Positions 32,150-42,456 of a stretch of DNA of 64,000 nucleotides are shown here, one piece after another (the stretch's first letter is position 1; the number at the start of each line of letters is the position of its first letter). The DNA comes from Marinimicrobium agarilyticum DSM 16975 (GTDB lineage: Bacteria > Pseudomonadota > Gammaproteobacteria > Pseudomonadales > Cellvibrionaceae): positions 65,604-129,603 of the forward strand of contig NZ_AUHU01000009.1 in NCBI RefSeq assembly GCF_000423345.1, read 5' to 3'. The notes under the pieces are model-generated. The model had not been told where the DNA came from and searched no databases. It saw only the letters and a program-made list of their open reading frames with translations. The position numbers and the translations under genes were made by a program.

Positions 32150-35100
32150 TTAGAAGTTTACGCGAAGACTCAGCGCATAACGCCGGTCGGTTTTAAAGTT
32201 CAACGCTTCGGTGCGATAGCCTTCCTGGTTGAACTGTGCTTCTGTGGTGGTAATCGTATCCAACAAGTTACTGCCCTCCAAGCCAATCTTCAGATTGTCA
32301 TTGATGGTGTAATAAATGGATGCATCCATGTAACCGGCATCCTGGCTGTAAATGGGTGCGAACTCGTTGGAGTCCCGGCGCGTAACCAGGTAATCCGAGC
32401 GCCAGGTATAGGCTATACGAGCCGAGATTTTTTCGTACTCGTACATACCGACGATGTTGTAGTTTTCATCGGAGTAGCCTGGCAGCGGCAATCCAGTAAA
32501 CGCACGAAATGAGTTTCGCTCGTCACTGATGGGGTTGCCCGCCGAATCAAACCGAACCTGGCCTTTCTGATCGTCTCCCGCTGGGTCGTTCAGATCCTCT
32601 TGATCAATGTAGGTATAGTTCAGTTGAACCCCCAGGCCACTCCAGGCGCCCGGCAACTGATCAAAGAACTGGGAGTAGGCGACTTCGAAGCCCTGGATGG
32701 AGCCAGAACCCTCGTTGGCCGGACCGGTGAAACTCACCACTTCGGTCGCACCGTTGTTTTCGTTGGTCACCGGAGCCCGGAAGCTACGTTCGCGGAACAG
32801 GTTTTCAATCTCCTTGTGGAAGAGACTGAGGGTCAGCGAGCCACTCTCGGAGAAATACCACTCTGCCGTGAGGTCCAGGTTGGTGGACTCTTCCGGTTCC
32901 AGAAATGGATTGCGGGCAACACCATTGAGCGCCACATTGTTAAAGCCCACCACGGGGTTGTCTTCACTGGCCGGCTGGGTATTGTCTTCAAGCACGTCGT
33001 TTTTGGTCAGAAACACCACGCGGGAGTTTCGTGTTTGATCCAGCGTCGGGAAGTACAACCCTTTCGAAGCGCCGAAGCGCAACATGACCTCGTCCGTCAC
33101 ATGAAATGCCAGGTTCAAACTCGGCAACACTGTGTCATAGTCTGTGCCGTCGACGGTTTGCAGCTGACCGCTGCCGTCCGCCAGAGCGGCCAAGTTCGGA
33201 TACTCCTCGGCAAAAAGCTCGGCGCCGTTGCCGCCGACCGCCGCGGGCATGATGGTGTAACCCGTGGAGGACAGTTGATAGTTTACGTAGCGCAAACCCA
33301 CGTTACCGTCGATGGGCAGGGCAACGTTGTCAAACCCGAAATCAAAACGTACGTAGGCTTCGCTGCGCTCTTCAGTCGACGAGGAGATATGATGCGGCGC
33401 GTAGGGGCTTCCTTCGGCGACACGACCGCCAAGATCCGGCTGGGCCAAGTAGCACTCGGGATTGTTCTGCGCATCTTCGGAAGCGACATTGCCACCATAG
33501 GCGGCCACAATAAAGTCACCGCAACCGCGGCGGGTGAACTCGACAAAGTTCTCCGCGTTGCTCATCTTGGGAAACAGGAAGTCGCCGCGGCCATCCAATA
33601 CGCCACCGCCAAAGAAGTTGCCAAAATCCACCCGTTCAAACTCGTCTGGGTTGTTAGCATAGCCGCCGGCGTTGATGCTCGTGGTCATCCAGCCTTCGTT
33701 AAGCGCGCCCCAGTTCGAATATTCCGTATCGCGAATGGTCAACTCTTTTTCAGAGTAGTAGGCGCCGGCTTTTACGCTTCTCGCCCAACCATTATCCAAC
33801 TGATATTCCACGTCCAGCTTGAACGCGTCCGAGGTCGCATCCGAATCGACGTTCTGATCCAGCGCCGTGGCCAGGAACAGGTCGTCTCTATCGCCATCCC
33901 AGTTGGGTGTGGTTTCCGGCTCATAGAAACGACTGTTCATGAACTCAACGGTGGGATACTCACCTCGCAGGTCAAGATACGCATTGCTGGTAGGGGGTTG
34001 ATGCCGGGCGTTGACGCCATAGTTCTGTACCGACTGGGTCGCTTCAATGCGCTGGAAGTCCAAGTCGACCGTCAGCCGGTCGGTGGGCGTCAGCTCAATA
34101 TTGAGGGACAGGTCCTCCACGTCGTTGGAGGTTTCATTGAATCGACTGGACGCACTCATGGGCAAGTTGGCCCCGGCGGCCAAGACACCACTGGTAAAGA
34201 AACCGGCGTTATTGAACGTGGGCTGATATCCCGGCTCATCAACAACCGTCACGGTGTTTTTCGTGGCCGCATCAAACCCCTGACCCTGAGTACCGATAAC
34301 GCGCTCGCGATACTCCAGAGAGGCCTCTGACTTTATGTACTCCACAGTGGTGGCAACTGTGCCTTCATTGTTTCGCCACTGAAAGGATGTCGCAACGCCG
34401 GTACGCTCGCGATCATTTTCCGCCGACCTGATAGAGAACTGGCCGGGTACAAACACCACACTGCCAGGCTCTTGGCCATAGACGGCCGGTCCCTCCAGGG
34501 GCGAATCTTCCGCCGTTCCGATCAGGCCACCCCACTGGTCATAGATGCCCTCGAAAGCGTCACCACGGGAGTAGTAGTTGGCTACCCCGACACCATCGCC
34601 ACGGGTTTTGTACTCGGAGTGCGAGCCTGAAATCAGAAAGCCGAATTCACCGGCGTCGGTTTGCCAGTTGTTGCTATAGAGCGCGGAGGCGCTGGGCGTC
34701 CACTCTTCACGAAAGTCGCCATAATTGGCTTTGACCGTCGCGCCGAACACCTGACCGTCGGTATCAAAAGGCTTACGGGTGACGAGGTTCACCGTGCCGG
34801 CAATACCGCCGGCGATCATGTCGGCCGTCTGGTTTTTGATCACTCGCACAGAGCCGAGCAGCTCCGGGGGAATGTCTTCGAAGTTCAAACCTCCGCCGGG
34901 GTTAGCACTGAATGAATCGCGCCCGTTGATTTCACTGCGCACCCGGTCCAGACCCCGCACCAACACGCCGGTACCTTCGTCTGCATAGTGATTCGGATCA
35001 TCGGAGGCGGCGAAGCGCTCGATCGTTACGCCCGGTACGCGCTGCAGCGCTTCGGTGACGCTTTTGTCCGGTAGAGCCCCAATGTCCGACGCGGTAATCA

Positions 35101-35290
35101 CGTCCATCACGGTACCGGCGTTGCGCTTGATCTCTTGGGCATTTTCGATACTGACCCGCATGCCGCGGACGACAATTTCCTCCAGCATGGCGGTGCCTTC
35201 TTGCTCCTCGGCCATCAACGGCTGGGTCGCGGAGGCGATCGCACCGCAGACGGCCAGGCTCAGCAGTTTTTTGTTAAACGCAGTTGGCAT
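32150..35290 (-). CDS. TonB-dependent outer-membrane receptor
   Basis: A 1046-residue receptor. Signal peptide MPTAFNKKLLSLAVCGAIASATQPLMA; plug domain from LEEIVVRGMRVSIENAQ through ITASDIGALPDKSVTEALQRVPGVTIERF; a 22-stranded barrel ending ALSLRVNF with the terminal Phe typical of outer-membrane proteins. The long size and plug features fit the carbohydrate-type receptors of the Xanthomonas/Caulobacter group. It imports a large substrate with TonB-ExbBD energy. It heads an operon with the halogenase-like pair. The proximity of the exported GH20 enzyme suggests an aminosugar glycan ligand, but this is inference. The upstream gap 35291-35626 has no gene, only AT-rich promoter DNA. Confidence 0.92.
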   Translation of the reverse strand: MPTAFNKKLLSLAVCGAIASATQPLMAEEQEGTAMLEEIVVRGMRVSIENAQEIKRNAGTVMDVITASDIGALPDKSVTEALQRVPGVTIERFAASDDPNHYADEGTGVLVRGLDRVRSEINGRDSFSANPGGGLNFEDIPPELLGSVRVIKNQTADMIAGGIAGTVNLVTRKPFDTDGQVFGATVKANYGDFREEWTPSASALYSNNWQTDAGEFGFLISGSHSEYKTRGDGVGVANYYSRGDAFEGIYDQWGGLIGTAEDSPLEGPAVYGQEPGSVVFVPGQFSIRSAENDRERTGVATSFQWRNNEGTVATTVEYIKSEASLEYRERVIGTQGQGFDAATKNTVTVVDEPGYQPTFNNAGFFTSGVLAAGANLPMSASSRFNETSNDVEDLSLNIELTPTDRLTVDLDFQRIEATQSVQNYGVNARHQPPTSNAYLDLRGEYPTVEFMNSRFYEPETTPNWDGDRDDLFLATALDQNVDSDATSDAFKLDVEYQLDNGWARSVKAGAYYSEKELTIRDTEYSNWGALNEGWMTTSINAGGYANNPDEFERVDFGNFFGGGVLDGRGDFLFPKMSNAENFVEFTRRGCGDFIVAAYGGNVASEDAQNNPECYLAQPDLGGRVAEGSPYAPHHISSSTEERSEAYVRFDFGFDNVALPIDGNVGLRYVNYQLSSTGYTIMPAAVGGNGAELFAEEYPNLAALADGSGQLQTVDGTDYDTVLPSLNLAFHVTDEVMLRFGASKGLYFPTLDQTRNSRVVFLTKNDVLEDNTQPASEDNPVVGFNNVALNGVARNPFLEPEESTNLDLTAEWYFSESGSLTLSLFHKEIENLFRERSFRAPVTNENNGATEVVSFTGPANEGSGSIQGFEVAYSQFFDQLPGAWSGLGVQLNYTYIDQEDLNDPAGDDQKGQVRFDSAGNPISDERNSFRAFTGLPLPGYSDENYNIVGMYEYEKISARIAYTWRSDYLVTRRDSNEFAPIYSQDAGYMDASIYYTINDNLKIGLEGSNLLDTITTTEAQFNQEGYRTEALNFKTDRRYALSLRVNF

Positions 35291-35626
35291 GTGTTCAATC
35301 CCCTATTTTTTGGCTTTTGGTCATACAGAAATTGTTGTTCTGGCGCGATGAGATCACTCCGGGGAGTCCGCCCCGGCCCCATCACTCAGGCTCTTTTCCC
35401 AAGGCAATACCCCCTTTTGAAAATGGGTCAAAAAGAGGTCATGAAACGAACATAGCAATCGTGAAATAAAATATCAACACTTTTTTGTTTTTGTGAAAGT
35501 AATTTTCAGGTCGCCTGATTAAACACTGCCTCCGCGTAAAAACGTAACGCAACGACCGAATAAAACAACGCCTCCTTTATTTCTTTTTTTGCTAAGGGCG
35601 GCGCCCACTTTTCGATCCATTTTTGT

Positions 35627-35668
35627 TTGATCTGCATCAAAGCAGAGCACGCGATCTGTACTACGCTG
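35627..35668 (+). promoter_or_regulatory. FNR/ANR-type promoter of the nap operon
   Basis: A perfect FNR box TTGAT-CTGC-ATCAA lies at 35627-35640. A -10-like TACGCT is at 35663-35668, which places the box centre near -41.5 of a start at about 35675, the class II activator arrangement. The first gene, napE, starts at 35710. Anaerobic activation of napEDABC is therefore expected. Confidence 0.8.
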
Positions 35669-35709
35669 TAGAAGCATGCACCCATTTAATACTCGCAGAC
35701 GGAGCGGCC

Positions 35710-35886
35710 ATGTCAGATTTCGAGCGCGCCCCCAACGCTGACACACAGGACAACAAGCGCCGCGAATGGCGTTTGTTCATCTTCATCGTCGTGTTCCTGT
35801 TCCCGATTCTCACTGTGGCGCTTGTCGGTGCCTACGGCTTTTCCATCTGGATGTATCAATTGATCGCCGGCCACCCCGGCGGCTGA
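35710..35886 (+). CDS. napE: Periplasmic nitrate reductase accessory protein NapE
   Basis: A 58-residue single-pass membrane protein: a polar N-terminus, then REWRLFIFIVVFLFPILTVALVGAYGFSIWMYQLI. This matches the short NapE family (RREW...FPxLxVxxVGxYGFxVWMxQ). NapE is an accessory membrane component of the nap system with no fixed biochemical role. The frame runs upstream through the FNR box to 35623, but ATG 35710 lies downstream of the predicted transcription start and is the family start. It is 12 bp before napD. Confidence 0.9.
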   Translation: MSDFERAPNADTQDNKRREWRLFIFIVVFLFPILTVALVGAYGFSIWMYQLIAGHPGG

Positions 35887-35898
35887 CAAGGAGTTCGG

Positions 35899-36207
35899 AT
35901 GTTCATAGCAGACTCGGAGCACCCCGCCCGTATTCCGACCAAGAGTCTGGGTACTGAGTGGCATGTGGCCAGCGTGGCGATCCATGCCCGACCAGAGGCG
36001 CTGGGCCAGACCATTGAGTGGCTGGAGCACCGTCCCAGAACCGAAGTGCACGCCCAAAGCCCCCAGGGCAAACTCGTCGTGGTAACCGAGAGTGACAACC
36101 CACAGGACATCCTCGACCTGATTGATGACGCCGTTGAGCAGCCCGGCGTCGTCAATGCGGCCCTCGTCTATCACGAAGTCATTCCATCGGAAGAGGCCAC
36201 AGCATGA
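35899..36207 (+). CDS. napD: NapA signal-peptide-binding chaperone NapD
   Basis: A 102-residue NapD: the ferredoxin-like fold is seen in [46 protein letters not shown] and [28 protein letters not shown]. NapD binds the Tat signal peptide of NapA and holds it until the molybdenum cofactor is inserted. The ATG follows AAGGAG. Its stop overlaps the napA start (ATGA at 36204-36207), fitting tight coupling of chaperone and client. Confidence 0.95.
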   Translation: MFIADSEHPARIPTKSLGTEWHVASVAIHARPEALGQTIEWLEHRPRTEVHAQSPQGKLVVVTESDNPQDILDLIDDAVEQPGVVNAALVYHEVIPSEEATA

Positions 36208-38708
36208 ACCTCACTCGCCGTCAATTTGCCAAAGCCAACGCCGCCGCCGTGGCGGCCTCGACACTGGGTATGGCTCTGCCCGCCGAGGCCAGCAACCTGG
36301 TAGCCAACCGCGACCTGACCGAACTGAAATGGAGCAAGGCGCCGTGCCGCTTCTGCGGCGTCGGCTGCGGCGTCATGGTCGCGACCCATAGCGACCGGGT
36401 GGTGGCGACCCACGGCGACACCAAGGCCGAGGTGAATCGCGGTATCAATTGCGTCAAAGGCTACTTCCTGTCGAAAATTCTGTACGGGCGGGATCGTCTG
36501 CACCAACCACTGCTGCGGATGAAAAACGGTCAGTACGACAAGCAGGGCAGCTTTCAGGAAATCAGCTGGGACCAAGCCTTCGACATCATGGCGGAGAAAA
36601 TCAAAACAGCGATTCGCGAAGACGGACCGAAAAGCGTGGCCATGTTCGGCTCGGGCCAGTGGACCGTCTGGGAGGCCTATGCCGCCAGCAAACTGATGAA
36701 GGCCGGTTTGCGCACCAACAACATTGATCCCAACGCGCGGCACTGCATGGCCTCGGCGGTTGCCGGCTTTATGCGCACTTTTGGCATCGACGAGCCCATG
36801 GGCTGCTACGACGATATCGAGCACGCCGACGCCTTCGTGCTCTGGGGCTCGAACATGGCCGAAATGCACCCCATTTTGTGGAGCCGGATCACCGATCGCC
36901 GACTGTCCTTCGACCACGTCAAGGTCGCGGTGCTCTCGCCCTACGAGAACCGCAGCTTCGAGCTGGCCGATCTGCCACTGGTGTTCAAGCCGCATACCGA
37001 TTTGTACATCCTCAACTACATCGCCAACTACATCATTCAGTCCGGCAGTGTGAACAAGGACTTCGTCAACCAGCACACCCGCTTCGCCAAAGGCCAGCAG
37101 GACATCGGCTACGGCCTGCGCCCGGAAGACCCCCGCCAGCAGAGCGCCGAAGGCGCGGACAAGGCCAACACCTGGACCGACATCACCTTCGAGGAGTTCG
37201 CCGAGTTCGTAAAGCCCTATACGGCGGAGAAGGCGGCGGCGGAATCCGGCGTCCCCGCTCGCCGGCTGGAAGAGCTGGCAAAGCTCTACGCCGACCCCAA
37301 CACCAAGGTGATGTCCACCTGGACCATGGGTTTCAATCAACACACCCGTGGAGTCTGGGCCAACAACATGGTTTACAACATCCACTTGTTGACCGGCAAA
37401 ATTTCCGAACCCGGCAACAGCCCGTTTTCGCTCACCGGCCAGCCCTCGGCCTGCGGCTCGGCGCGCGAAGTAGGCACCTTCGCCCATCGACTGCCGGCGG
37501 ATCTGGTGGTCACCAATCCCGAGCACCGAGCCCTTGCGGAAAAGATCTGGAAGCTGCCCGAGGGCACTGTGCCAAGCGAGGTCGGTTTCCACGCGGTCGA
37601 ACAAAGCCGCAAGCTGAATGACGGCGTCATCCGCTTTTACTGGACTCAGGTAAGCAATAATATTCAGGCGGGCCCCAACCTGATGCAGGAAACCCTGCCT
37701 GGCTGGCGTAATCCCAAGGCCTTCGTGGTGGTCTCCGACGTTTATCCGACCACGTCAGCCCAGGCCTCGGATTTGATACTGCCCAGCGCCATGTGGGTGG
37801 AGAAGGAAGGGGCCTACGGCAACGCCGAGCGCCGCACTCAGTTCTGGCACCAACTGGTGCCGCCGCCGGGCATGGCCCGTTCAGATCTGTGGCAGCTGGT
37901 GGAGATTTCCAAGCGCATCAGCACCGACGACGTCTGGCCCGAGGAGCTGCTCGCCAAGGCGCCGGACTTCCGCGGCAAAACGCTGTACCAGATCCTGTTC
38001 GAAAACGGCCAGGTCAACGCCTATCCGAACTCGGAAATCGAAGAGGGTTTTCGCAACGACGAGGCCGACGCTTTCGGTTTCTACATCCAGAAAGGCCTGT
38101 TCGAGGAATACGCCCGCTTTGGTCGGGGCAAGGCCCACGATCTGGCCCAATTCGAGCGCTATCACGACGAACGCGGCCTGCGCTGGCCGGTGGTCAATGG
38201 AGAGGAGACCAAATGGCGCTATCGCGAAGGCTACGACCCCTATGTGAAGGAAGGCACCGGCGTGCAGTTCTATGGCAAGCCCGACAACCGGGCGATCATT
38301 TTCGCGCTACCCTACGAACCGCCGGCGGAAATGCCGGATGAGGAATATCCTTTCTGGCTCAGTACCGGACGGGTGCTGGAGCACTGGCACACCGGCACCA
38401 TGACCCAGCGGGTCGAGGAACTGAACCTGGCCGTGCCGCATGCACTGATCTACATGAACTTCGACGACGCCCGCAATCAGGGTTTCCGACGCGGTAGTGA
38501 AGTCAGGGTGATCAGCCGCCGCGGCAGCATTCGCGCCCGCATTGAAACTCGAGGCCGGATCAAGCCACCGCCGGGCCTGATCTACGTGCCGTTTTTTGAT
38601 GCCAATCGACTGGTCAACAAGCTGACCCTGGACGCCACGGACCCAATTTCCAAACAGACCGATTTCAAGAAATGCGCCGTCCGGCTCGAACTGATCAGCC
38701 TGGCCTGA
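36204..38708 (+). CDS. napA: Periplasmic nitrate reductase catalytic subunit NapA
   Basis: An 834-residue NapA, similar to the E. coli length of about 828. The Tat signal [19 protein letters not shown] carries the twin arginine. The [4Fe-4S] motif [10 protein letters not shown]...NCVKG follows. The molybdenum-ligand cysteine is C181 in [11 protein letters not shown], and the bis-MGD region has [24 protein letters not shown] and the C-terminal [20 protein letters not shown]. It reduces nitrate to nitrite in the periplasm with electrons from NapB/NapC. All key residues are present. Confidence 0.98.
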   Translation: MNLTRRQFAKANAAAVAASTLGMALPAEASNLVANRDLTELKWSKAPCRFCGVGCGVMVATHSDRVVATHGDTKAEVNRGINCVKGYFLSKILYGRDRLHQPLLRMKNGQYDKQGSFQEISWDQAFDIMAEKIKTAIREDGPKSVAMFGSGQWTVWEAYAASKLMKAGLRTNNIDPNARHCMASAVAGFMRTFGIDEPMGCYDDIEHADAFVLWGSNMAEMHPILWSRITDRRLSFDHVKVAVLSPYENRSFELADLPLVFKPHTDLYILNYIANYIIQSGSVNKDFVNQHTRFAKGQQDIGYGLRPEDPRQQSAEGADKANTWTDITFEEFAEFVKPYTAEKAAAESGVPARRLEELAKLYADPNTKVMSTWTMGFNQHTRGVWANNMVYNIHLLTGKISEPGNSPFSLTGQPSACGSAREVGTFAHRLPADLVVTNPEHRALAEKIWKLPEGTVPSEVGFHAVEQSRKLNDGVIRFYWTQVSNNIQAGPNLMQETLPGWRNPKAFVVVSDVYPTTSAQASDLILPSAMWVEKEGAYGNAERRTQFWHQLVPPPGMARSDLWQLVEISKRISTDDVWPEELLAKAPDFRGKTLYQILFENGQVNAYPNSEIEEGFRNDEADAFGFYIQKGLFEEYARFGRGKAHDLAQFERYHDERGLRWPVVNGEETKWRYREGYDPYVKEGTGVQFYGKPDNRAIIFALPYEPPAEMPDEEYPFWLSTGRVLEHWHTGTMTQRVEELNLAVPHALIYMNFDDARNQGFRRGSEVRVISRRGSIRARIETRGRIKPPPGLIYVPFFDANRLVNKLTLDATDPISKQTDFKKCAVRLELISLA

Positions 38709-38719
38709 GGGGGTTACCG

Positions 38720-39256
38720 ATGAAAAGCCAAAGCATGAGGACTCTGGCACTGATGACATTGCTGTTACCACTGGCGTTGCTGGCGGTAGACACGATTTCG
38801 CAAGACGATGACACTGAGGCCGGGCCGGTAACCCAACGCGGAAACGCCCCCGCGCCCGACGGTGTGCGGCCCGGCGGCACGCTGAAAGAACACTTTGAGG
38901 CACCACCAATTGCCGCCCAAGACACCAGGCTCCCACGCAAGGTCCGCAACTGGCCCCAGCAGCCACCAGTGATTCCACACAATATCCGCGGGTACCAGGT
39001 GGACAAGAACTTCAACCAGTGCCTCAGCTGTCACAGCCGCTCCAACACTCAGGTCAGCGGCGCTCCAATGGTCAGCATTACCCACTTTCGCGACCGCGAG
39101 GGTCAGTTTCTGGCCGCCGTGTCACCGCGCCGCTACTTCTGCCAACAGTGCCATGTCCCCCAACACGACGTTCAACCGGTGGTTGGCAACACCTTCCGGA
39201 CCATGGACCAGGTACTGCAGAAGGCCATTGAGCAACGGCAGTCGGAAGAGCAATAA
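38720..39256 (+). CDS. napB: Diheme cytochrome c NapB
   Basis: A 178-residue exported protein with signal MKSQSMRTLALMTLLLPLALLAVDT and two heme sites, CLSCH and CQQCH, in the NapB context QCLSCHSRSNTQVSGAPMVSITHF and RRYFCQQCHVPQHDVQPVVGNTF. It passes electrons from NapC to NapA as the small subunit. ATG 38720 is chosen over 38672 because it follows GAGGGGG and opens directly into the signal peptide. It lies 11 bp after napA. The acidic linker (about residues 25-60) is longer than in E. coli. Confidence 0.96.
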   Translation: MKSQSMRTLALMTLLLPLALLAVDTISQDDDTEAGPVTQRGNAPAPDGVRPGGTLKEHFEAPPIAAQDTRLPRKVRNWPQQPPVIPHNIRGYQVDKNFNQCLSCHSRSNTQVSGAPMVSITHFRDREGQFLAAVSPRRYFCQQCHVPQHDVQPVVGNTFRTMDQVLQKAIEQRQSEEQ

Positions 39257-39355
39257 CCAGACCGACCCAAGCGTTACCAACATCAGGCAATGACGGTAAC
39301 GACCGAGCAATTACGGGCAACTGAGCGATAGCGGGTAAACGAGGACCGGCAACTT

Positions 39356-40030
39356 ATGTGGAGAACCATCAAAGCCTACTGGCGCACCTTCAACCGTCCC
39401 GCCACCCACATTAGCCTTGGCGTACTGGCCATGGGTGGCTTCATCGCCGGAATCATCTTCTGGGGCGGCTTTAATACCGCGCTCGAATACACCAACACCG
39501 AACAGTTCTGTATCAGTTGCCACGAGATGAAAGCCAACCCTTACGAGGAACTGATTCCCACCATTCACTATACGAACCGCTCAGGGGTTCGCGCGGTCTG
39601 CTCGGACTGCCACGTGCCCCATGACTGGACCTACAAAATCGCCCGTAAAATGGAAGCTTCCAAAGAAGTCTGGGGCTGGATCTTCGGAACGATCGATACC
39701 CGGGAGGAATTCCTGGAAAAACGGCGCATGCTGGCGGAAAGGGAATGGGCCCGACTTAAAGCCAACGATTCTCGAGAGTGCAGGAACTGCCATCAGGTGG
39801 AGTCCATGGACTTTACCCAGCAGTCACCCCGCGCCCGGGAAATGCACAGCACGCTGCTGGCCAGTGGCGAAAAGACCTGCATCGACTGCCACAAGGGCAT
39901 CGCCCACAAACTGCCGGATATGGAGGGCGTGGAATCAGGCTTTCATGGGAATTTGACCCTGAACACTCGCCCCTACGACCCGGTGGCCGCCTATATCGCA
40001 GGGGGGAGCGAGGGCGCTCAAAGCGACTAA
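39356..40030 (+). CDS. napC: Membrane tetraheme cytochrome c NapC
   Basis: A 224-residue NapC/NirT protein: one N-terminal membrane anchor ([21 protein letters not shown]) and four CxxCH hemes, [26 protein letters not shown] and [10 protein letters not shown]. It oxidises quinol and passes electrons to NapB. Since napF, napG and napH are absent next to it, NapC is probably the only quinol route here. The 99-bp gap after napB has no gene, and no clear terminator follows napC. Confidence 0.97.
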   Translation: MWRTIKAYWRTFNRPATHISLGVLAMGGFIAGIIFWGGFNTALEYTNTEQFCISCHEMKANPYEELIPTIHYTNRSGVRAVCSDCHVPHDWTYKIARKMEASKEVWGWIFGTIDTREEFLEKRRMLAEREWARLKANDSRECRNCHQVESMDFTQQSPRAREMHSTLLASGEKTCIDCHKGIAHKLPDMEGVESGFHGNLTLNTRPYDPVAAYIAGGSEGAQSD

Positions 40031-40094
40031 CTGTACCTTATCTTCAATTTGGGGTAGCGTTCAGGTGTACCCGACTGTATTGAAGAGGTGCACC

Positions 40095-40850
40095 ATGACC
40101 ACCCCCGTTAAAGCCCTGTTTATCGACCTTTCCGGTGTTCTGTACGATGGGAAAGACGTCATACCCGGTGCGCTGGAGGCGATGAGCCACGCCCGGCAAA
40201 AAGGGCTGACCCTGCGGTTTGTCACCAATACCGCCACCCAATCCCGGGAGACCATTCTCGAAAACCTCGCCACCATGGGATTTTCCGTTGAGCCGGAGGA
40301 GCTATTCACTGCTCCGGACGCGGCCTTGTCCTACCTTCAAGCCCAAAACTTACGCCCCTACGCCCTGGTACACCCCAGCATCAAGCCCATGTTTGACGCC
40401 CAAGCCGAAGAGGAGCCCAACTGCGTCGTTCTGGGAGATGCGCGCGAAGATCTCAACTACGCCAATTTGAACCAGGCCTTTCGGTATGCCCTGGAGCACC
40501 GGACTCTGATAGCCATTGGCGACAACAAATACTTCTCCGATGGGGATCAGCTCTGCCTGGATGCAGGCCCGTTTGTCAGAGCGATCGCCTGGGCCTCTGA
40601 CGTCGAACCCGTTATCATGGGAAAGCCAAGCAGCGCCTTCTTCAATCAAGTTGTGGCCTCCACCGACGTCACGGCTGAGCAATGCATGATGATCGGCGAC
40701 GATGTCTTCGGTGACATCGAAGGCGCTCTCAACGCCGGTCTCCAGGCCCGACTGGTCAAAACCGGCAAGTACCAGACGGGCGATGAAAACCGCATTGCCC
40801 CCTGGGTAAAAACACTGAAATCCATTGCTGAACTGGACAAGTTACTGTGA
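40095..40850 (+). CDS. HAD-IIA phosphatase (LHPP-like)
   Basis: A 251-residue haloacid dehalogenase-type phosphatase. Motif I ALFIDLSGVLYDGKDVIPGA has DxS, as in the LHPP/TIGR01458 subgroup (phospholysine/phosphohistidine or pyrophosphate phosphatases) rather than DxD. Motif II is RFVTNTATQSRE, motif III Lys is in IMGKPSSAFF, and motif IV is MIGDDVFGDIEGALNAGLQARLVKTGKY. ATG 40095 is used; upstream codons to 40065 lack a ribosome site. The substrate is unproven. The stop overlaps the next small gene's GTG. Confidence 0.85.
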   Translation: MTTPVKALFIDLSGVLYDGKDVIPGALEAMSHARQKGLTLRFVTNTATQSRETILENLATMGFSVEPEELFTAPDAALSYLQAQNLRPYALVHPSIKPMFDAQAEEEPNCVVLGDAREDLNYANLNQAFRYALEHRTLIAIGDNKYFSDGDQLCLDAGPFVRAIAWASDVEPVIMGKPSSAFFNQVVASTDVTAEQCMMIGDDVFGDIEGALNAGLQARLVKTGKYQTGDENRIAPWVKTLKSIAELDKLL

Positions 40851-41035
40851 ACGATAACATCATCCCCTTCAAACGCCCCAGCGCCAAGGACAAACACAAG
40901 GGCAAAACATTGTGCCGCTCCGGATTTCACAAATGGAAAATCGTGACCGAGAAAAAGTTTGACGTCAAACAGGGGCGGCTTGTGACGGTTTATGAATGCG
41001 CTCGCTGTGGAAAACAGAAAACCACAGCTCACTGA
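40847..41035 (+). CDS. Small zinc-ribbon-like protein
   Basis: A 62-residue basic protein with a GTG start in a GTGA overlap with the phosphatase stop (40847-40850). Four potential metal ligands, C23 and H28 in LCRSGFHKW and the pair CARCG, flank a beta hairpin (KKFDVKQGRLVTVYE). This resembles small zinc-ribbon proteins of the DUF1660 kind. No specific function. It is probably co-translated with the phosphatase. Confidence 0.65.
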   Translation: MNDNIIPFKRPSAKDKHKGKTLCRSGFHKWKIVTEKKFDVKQGRLVTVYECARCGKQKTTAH

Positions 41036-41298
41036 GGTTTGGCTCACTTCCTAGAAAACCTTCCCGCCCTATTATCGATTCCTTTTTTCGCCCGGCTTCT
41101 CAGCCCTCTGCCAATAGCCGGAAAACTCCTCATTACATTTAGTTCGAATCGATATATCACGTCATTCGAAAGTAGTCCATGAGTTGGCGTCCGTCTCCGT
41201 TCTACAGTTTTCGCCCCCGTGATATATTCCCAAAGACATTAAGGTTAGCCATAAAGTTCGAAAGTTCGATCAAACGACTCGAATTGGAGGTCTGAAAA

Positions 41299-41994
41299 TT
41301 GAAATTTGCCCAAGCGCTTGTTCTTATCATAATCAGTGCAGCTTTCGGGGCCTGGATCACCTCTCTCCAGTACGCTTCTGAGAAAAATTCAAAAACGTCA
41401 GATGAGGATTCTTCCCGGAAGGAGACAATCGAGTTAGCTGAGCAGCAGGCCCATCAATCCAGCGACAGTTGTTTCGCCAAGGCACCTGCAACAAATCAAG
41501 ACAAGAACCACAATCGACATCCAACGGAAACATTAGCAAGAGAAAGCCGCCCTCAAGAAAACCAAGCTCCGAAGATTTCTTTGGACCAACTTCGTCACCA
41601 GGAATCCCAAGTAAGCAGCTTTAGAAAGAACATTGCAGCATTGAAAGAAGAATCGCCCCTTGAAGCCGTAAAACACCAATATCAATCTCAGCCTGTGGAC
41701 TATCAGTGGGCCATGCAAAAGGAAGAGCAATTGCTCTCGTTGTTTGAAAGCCAAGCGGCACTTGATAACTACGCCCCCTTGGATGTCAGCTGCAAATCCG
41801 AAACGTGTCAGATAGTGATGGCGGCCGGTAACGAACAGAAAGGCAGGGCCATTTACAACGCTTTTCTCAACGCTTCGATACAGCAGTCCGGAGAAGGAGA
41901 AAACACGTCCGTCTCCTACTTCAACGATCCACAAAACGGGCAACTCCTCATGTACGTCTCTGAGAGTGGAGTCGAAACCTTATTCGGACCTTAG
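41299..41994 (+). CDS. Membrane-anchored periplasmic protein of unknown function
   Basis: A 231-residue protein starting at TTG 41299, with GGAGG 8 bp upstream. One N-terminal hydrophobic segment (FAQALVLIIISAAFGAWITSL) is followed by a long polar, Gln/Glu/Ser-rich linker (about residues 25-105) and a C-terminal domain with DVSCKSETCQIVMAAG, a paired-cysteine hairpin often seen in anchored proteobacterial proteins. The cysteines could form a disulphide. No enzyme motif. It stands alone between the phosphatase pair and the small secreted gene. The 263-bp gap before it has no gene. Confidence 0.7.
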   Translation: MKFAQALVLIIISAAFGAWITSLQYASEKNSKTSDEDSSRKETIELAEQQAHQSSDSCFAKAPATNQDKNHNRHPTETLARESRPQENQAPKISLDQLRHQESQVSSFRKNIAALKEESPLEAVKHQYQSQPVDYQWAMQKEEQLLSLFESQAALDNYAPLDVSCKSETCQIVMAAGNEQKGRAIYNAFLNASIQQSGEGENTSVSYFNDPQNGQLLMYVSESGVETLFGP

Positions 41995-42112
41995 GCCTGA
42001 TAAATAACAAGGAGTGGTATCGCGGTAAATCTTGGCTGGATTTATCAAACCCTACTCAGGGGCGAGACAGGACGCACAGCCGTCATTCTATTAATATGAA
42101 TCAGGAGGAATC

Positions 42113-42445
42113 ATGAAGTATAAAATGCTGTTCGCCGCCGCGGCCATTGCGGCTTCCGCAAACGCCTCTGCCACGAAAGTCGCCGAATACGGCGACCCCG
42201 TGATCGGCAATGACTACAACGATTGCGAGTTCGAAAAAGTCTATGGAACGGGGGGGGCCGGTTACCTGTACGATGAGTACGAAATTACCTGTCCCTCATA
42301 TGGCACCTACGAGGTTGGAGTGTATACCGCCATAACCCCGATCTCATGGGGCCAAGATTGGACATCCTGCACATTCTACCCAGGAGATGACAGCTACTAC
42401 GTCAGCGGGAACTGCGATAACTGGCGAGTTTATCTGAACGATTAA
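42113..42445 (+). CDS. Small secreted cysteine-containing protein
   Basis: A 110-residue protein with signal peptide MKYKMLFAAAAIAASANASA and a mature part rich in Tyr, Gly and Asp with four cysteines (NDCEF, ITCPS, TSCTF, GNCDNW), enough for two disulphides. The ATG follows CAGGAGG. No family recognised. It is followed at once by a terminator shared with the convergent DUF6445 gene. Confidence 0.65.
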   Translation: MKYKMLFAAAAIAASANASATKVAEYGDPVIGNDYNDCEFEKVYGTGGAGYLYDEYEITCPSYGTYEVGVYTAITPISWGQDWTSCTFYPGDDSYYVSGNCDNWRVYLND

Positions 42446-42456
42446 CTTGATCAGGA

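Noticed and set aside
32600-34330. Plus-strand open frame of 576 codons opposite the first TonB receptor
   Set aside because: Antisense of a receptor with signal peptide and plug; composition reflects GC-rich third positions only.
36171-37604. Minus-strand open frame of 477 codons opposite napA
   Set aside because: napA carries all catalytic motifs; the antisense frame has none.
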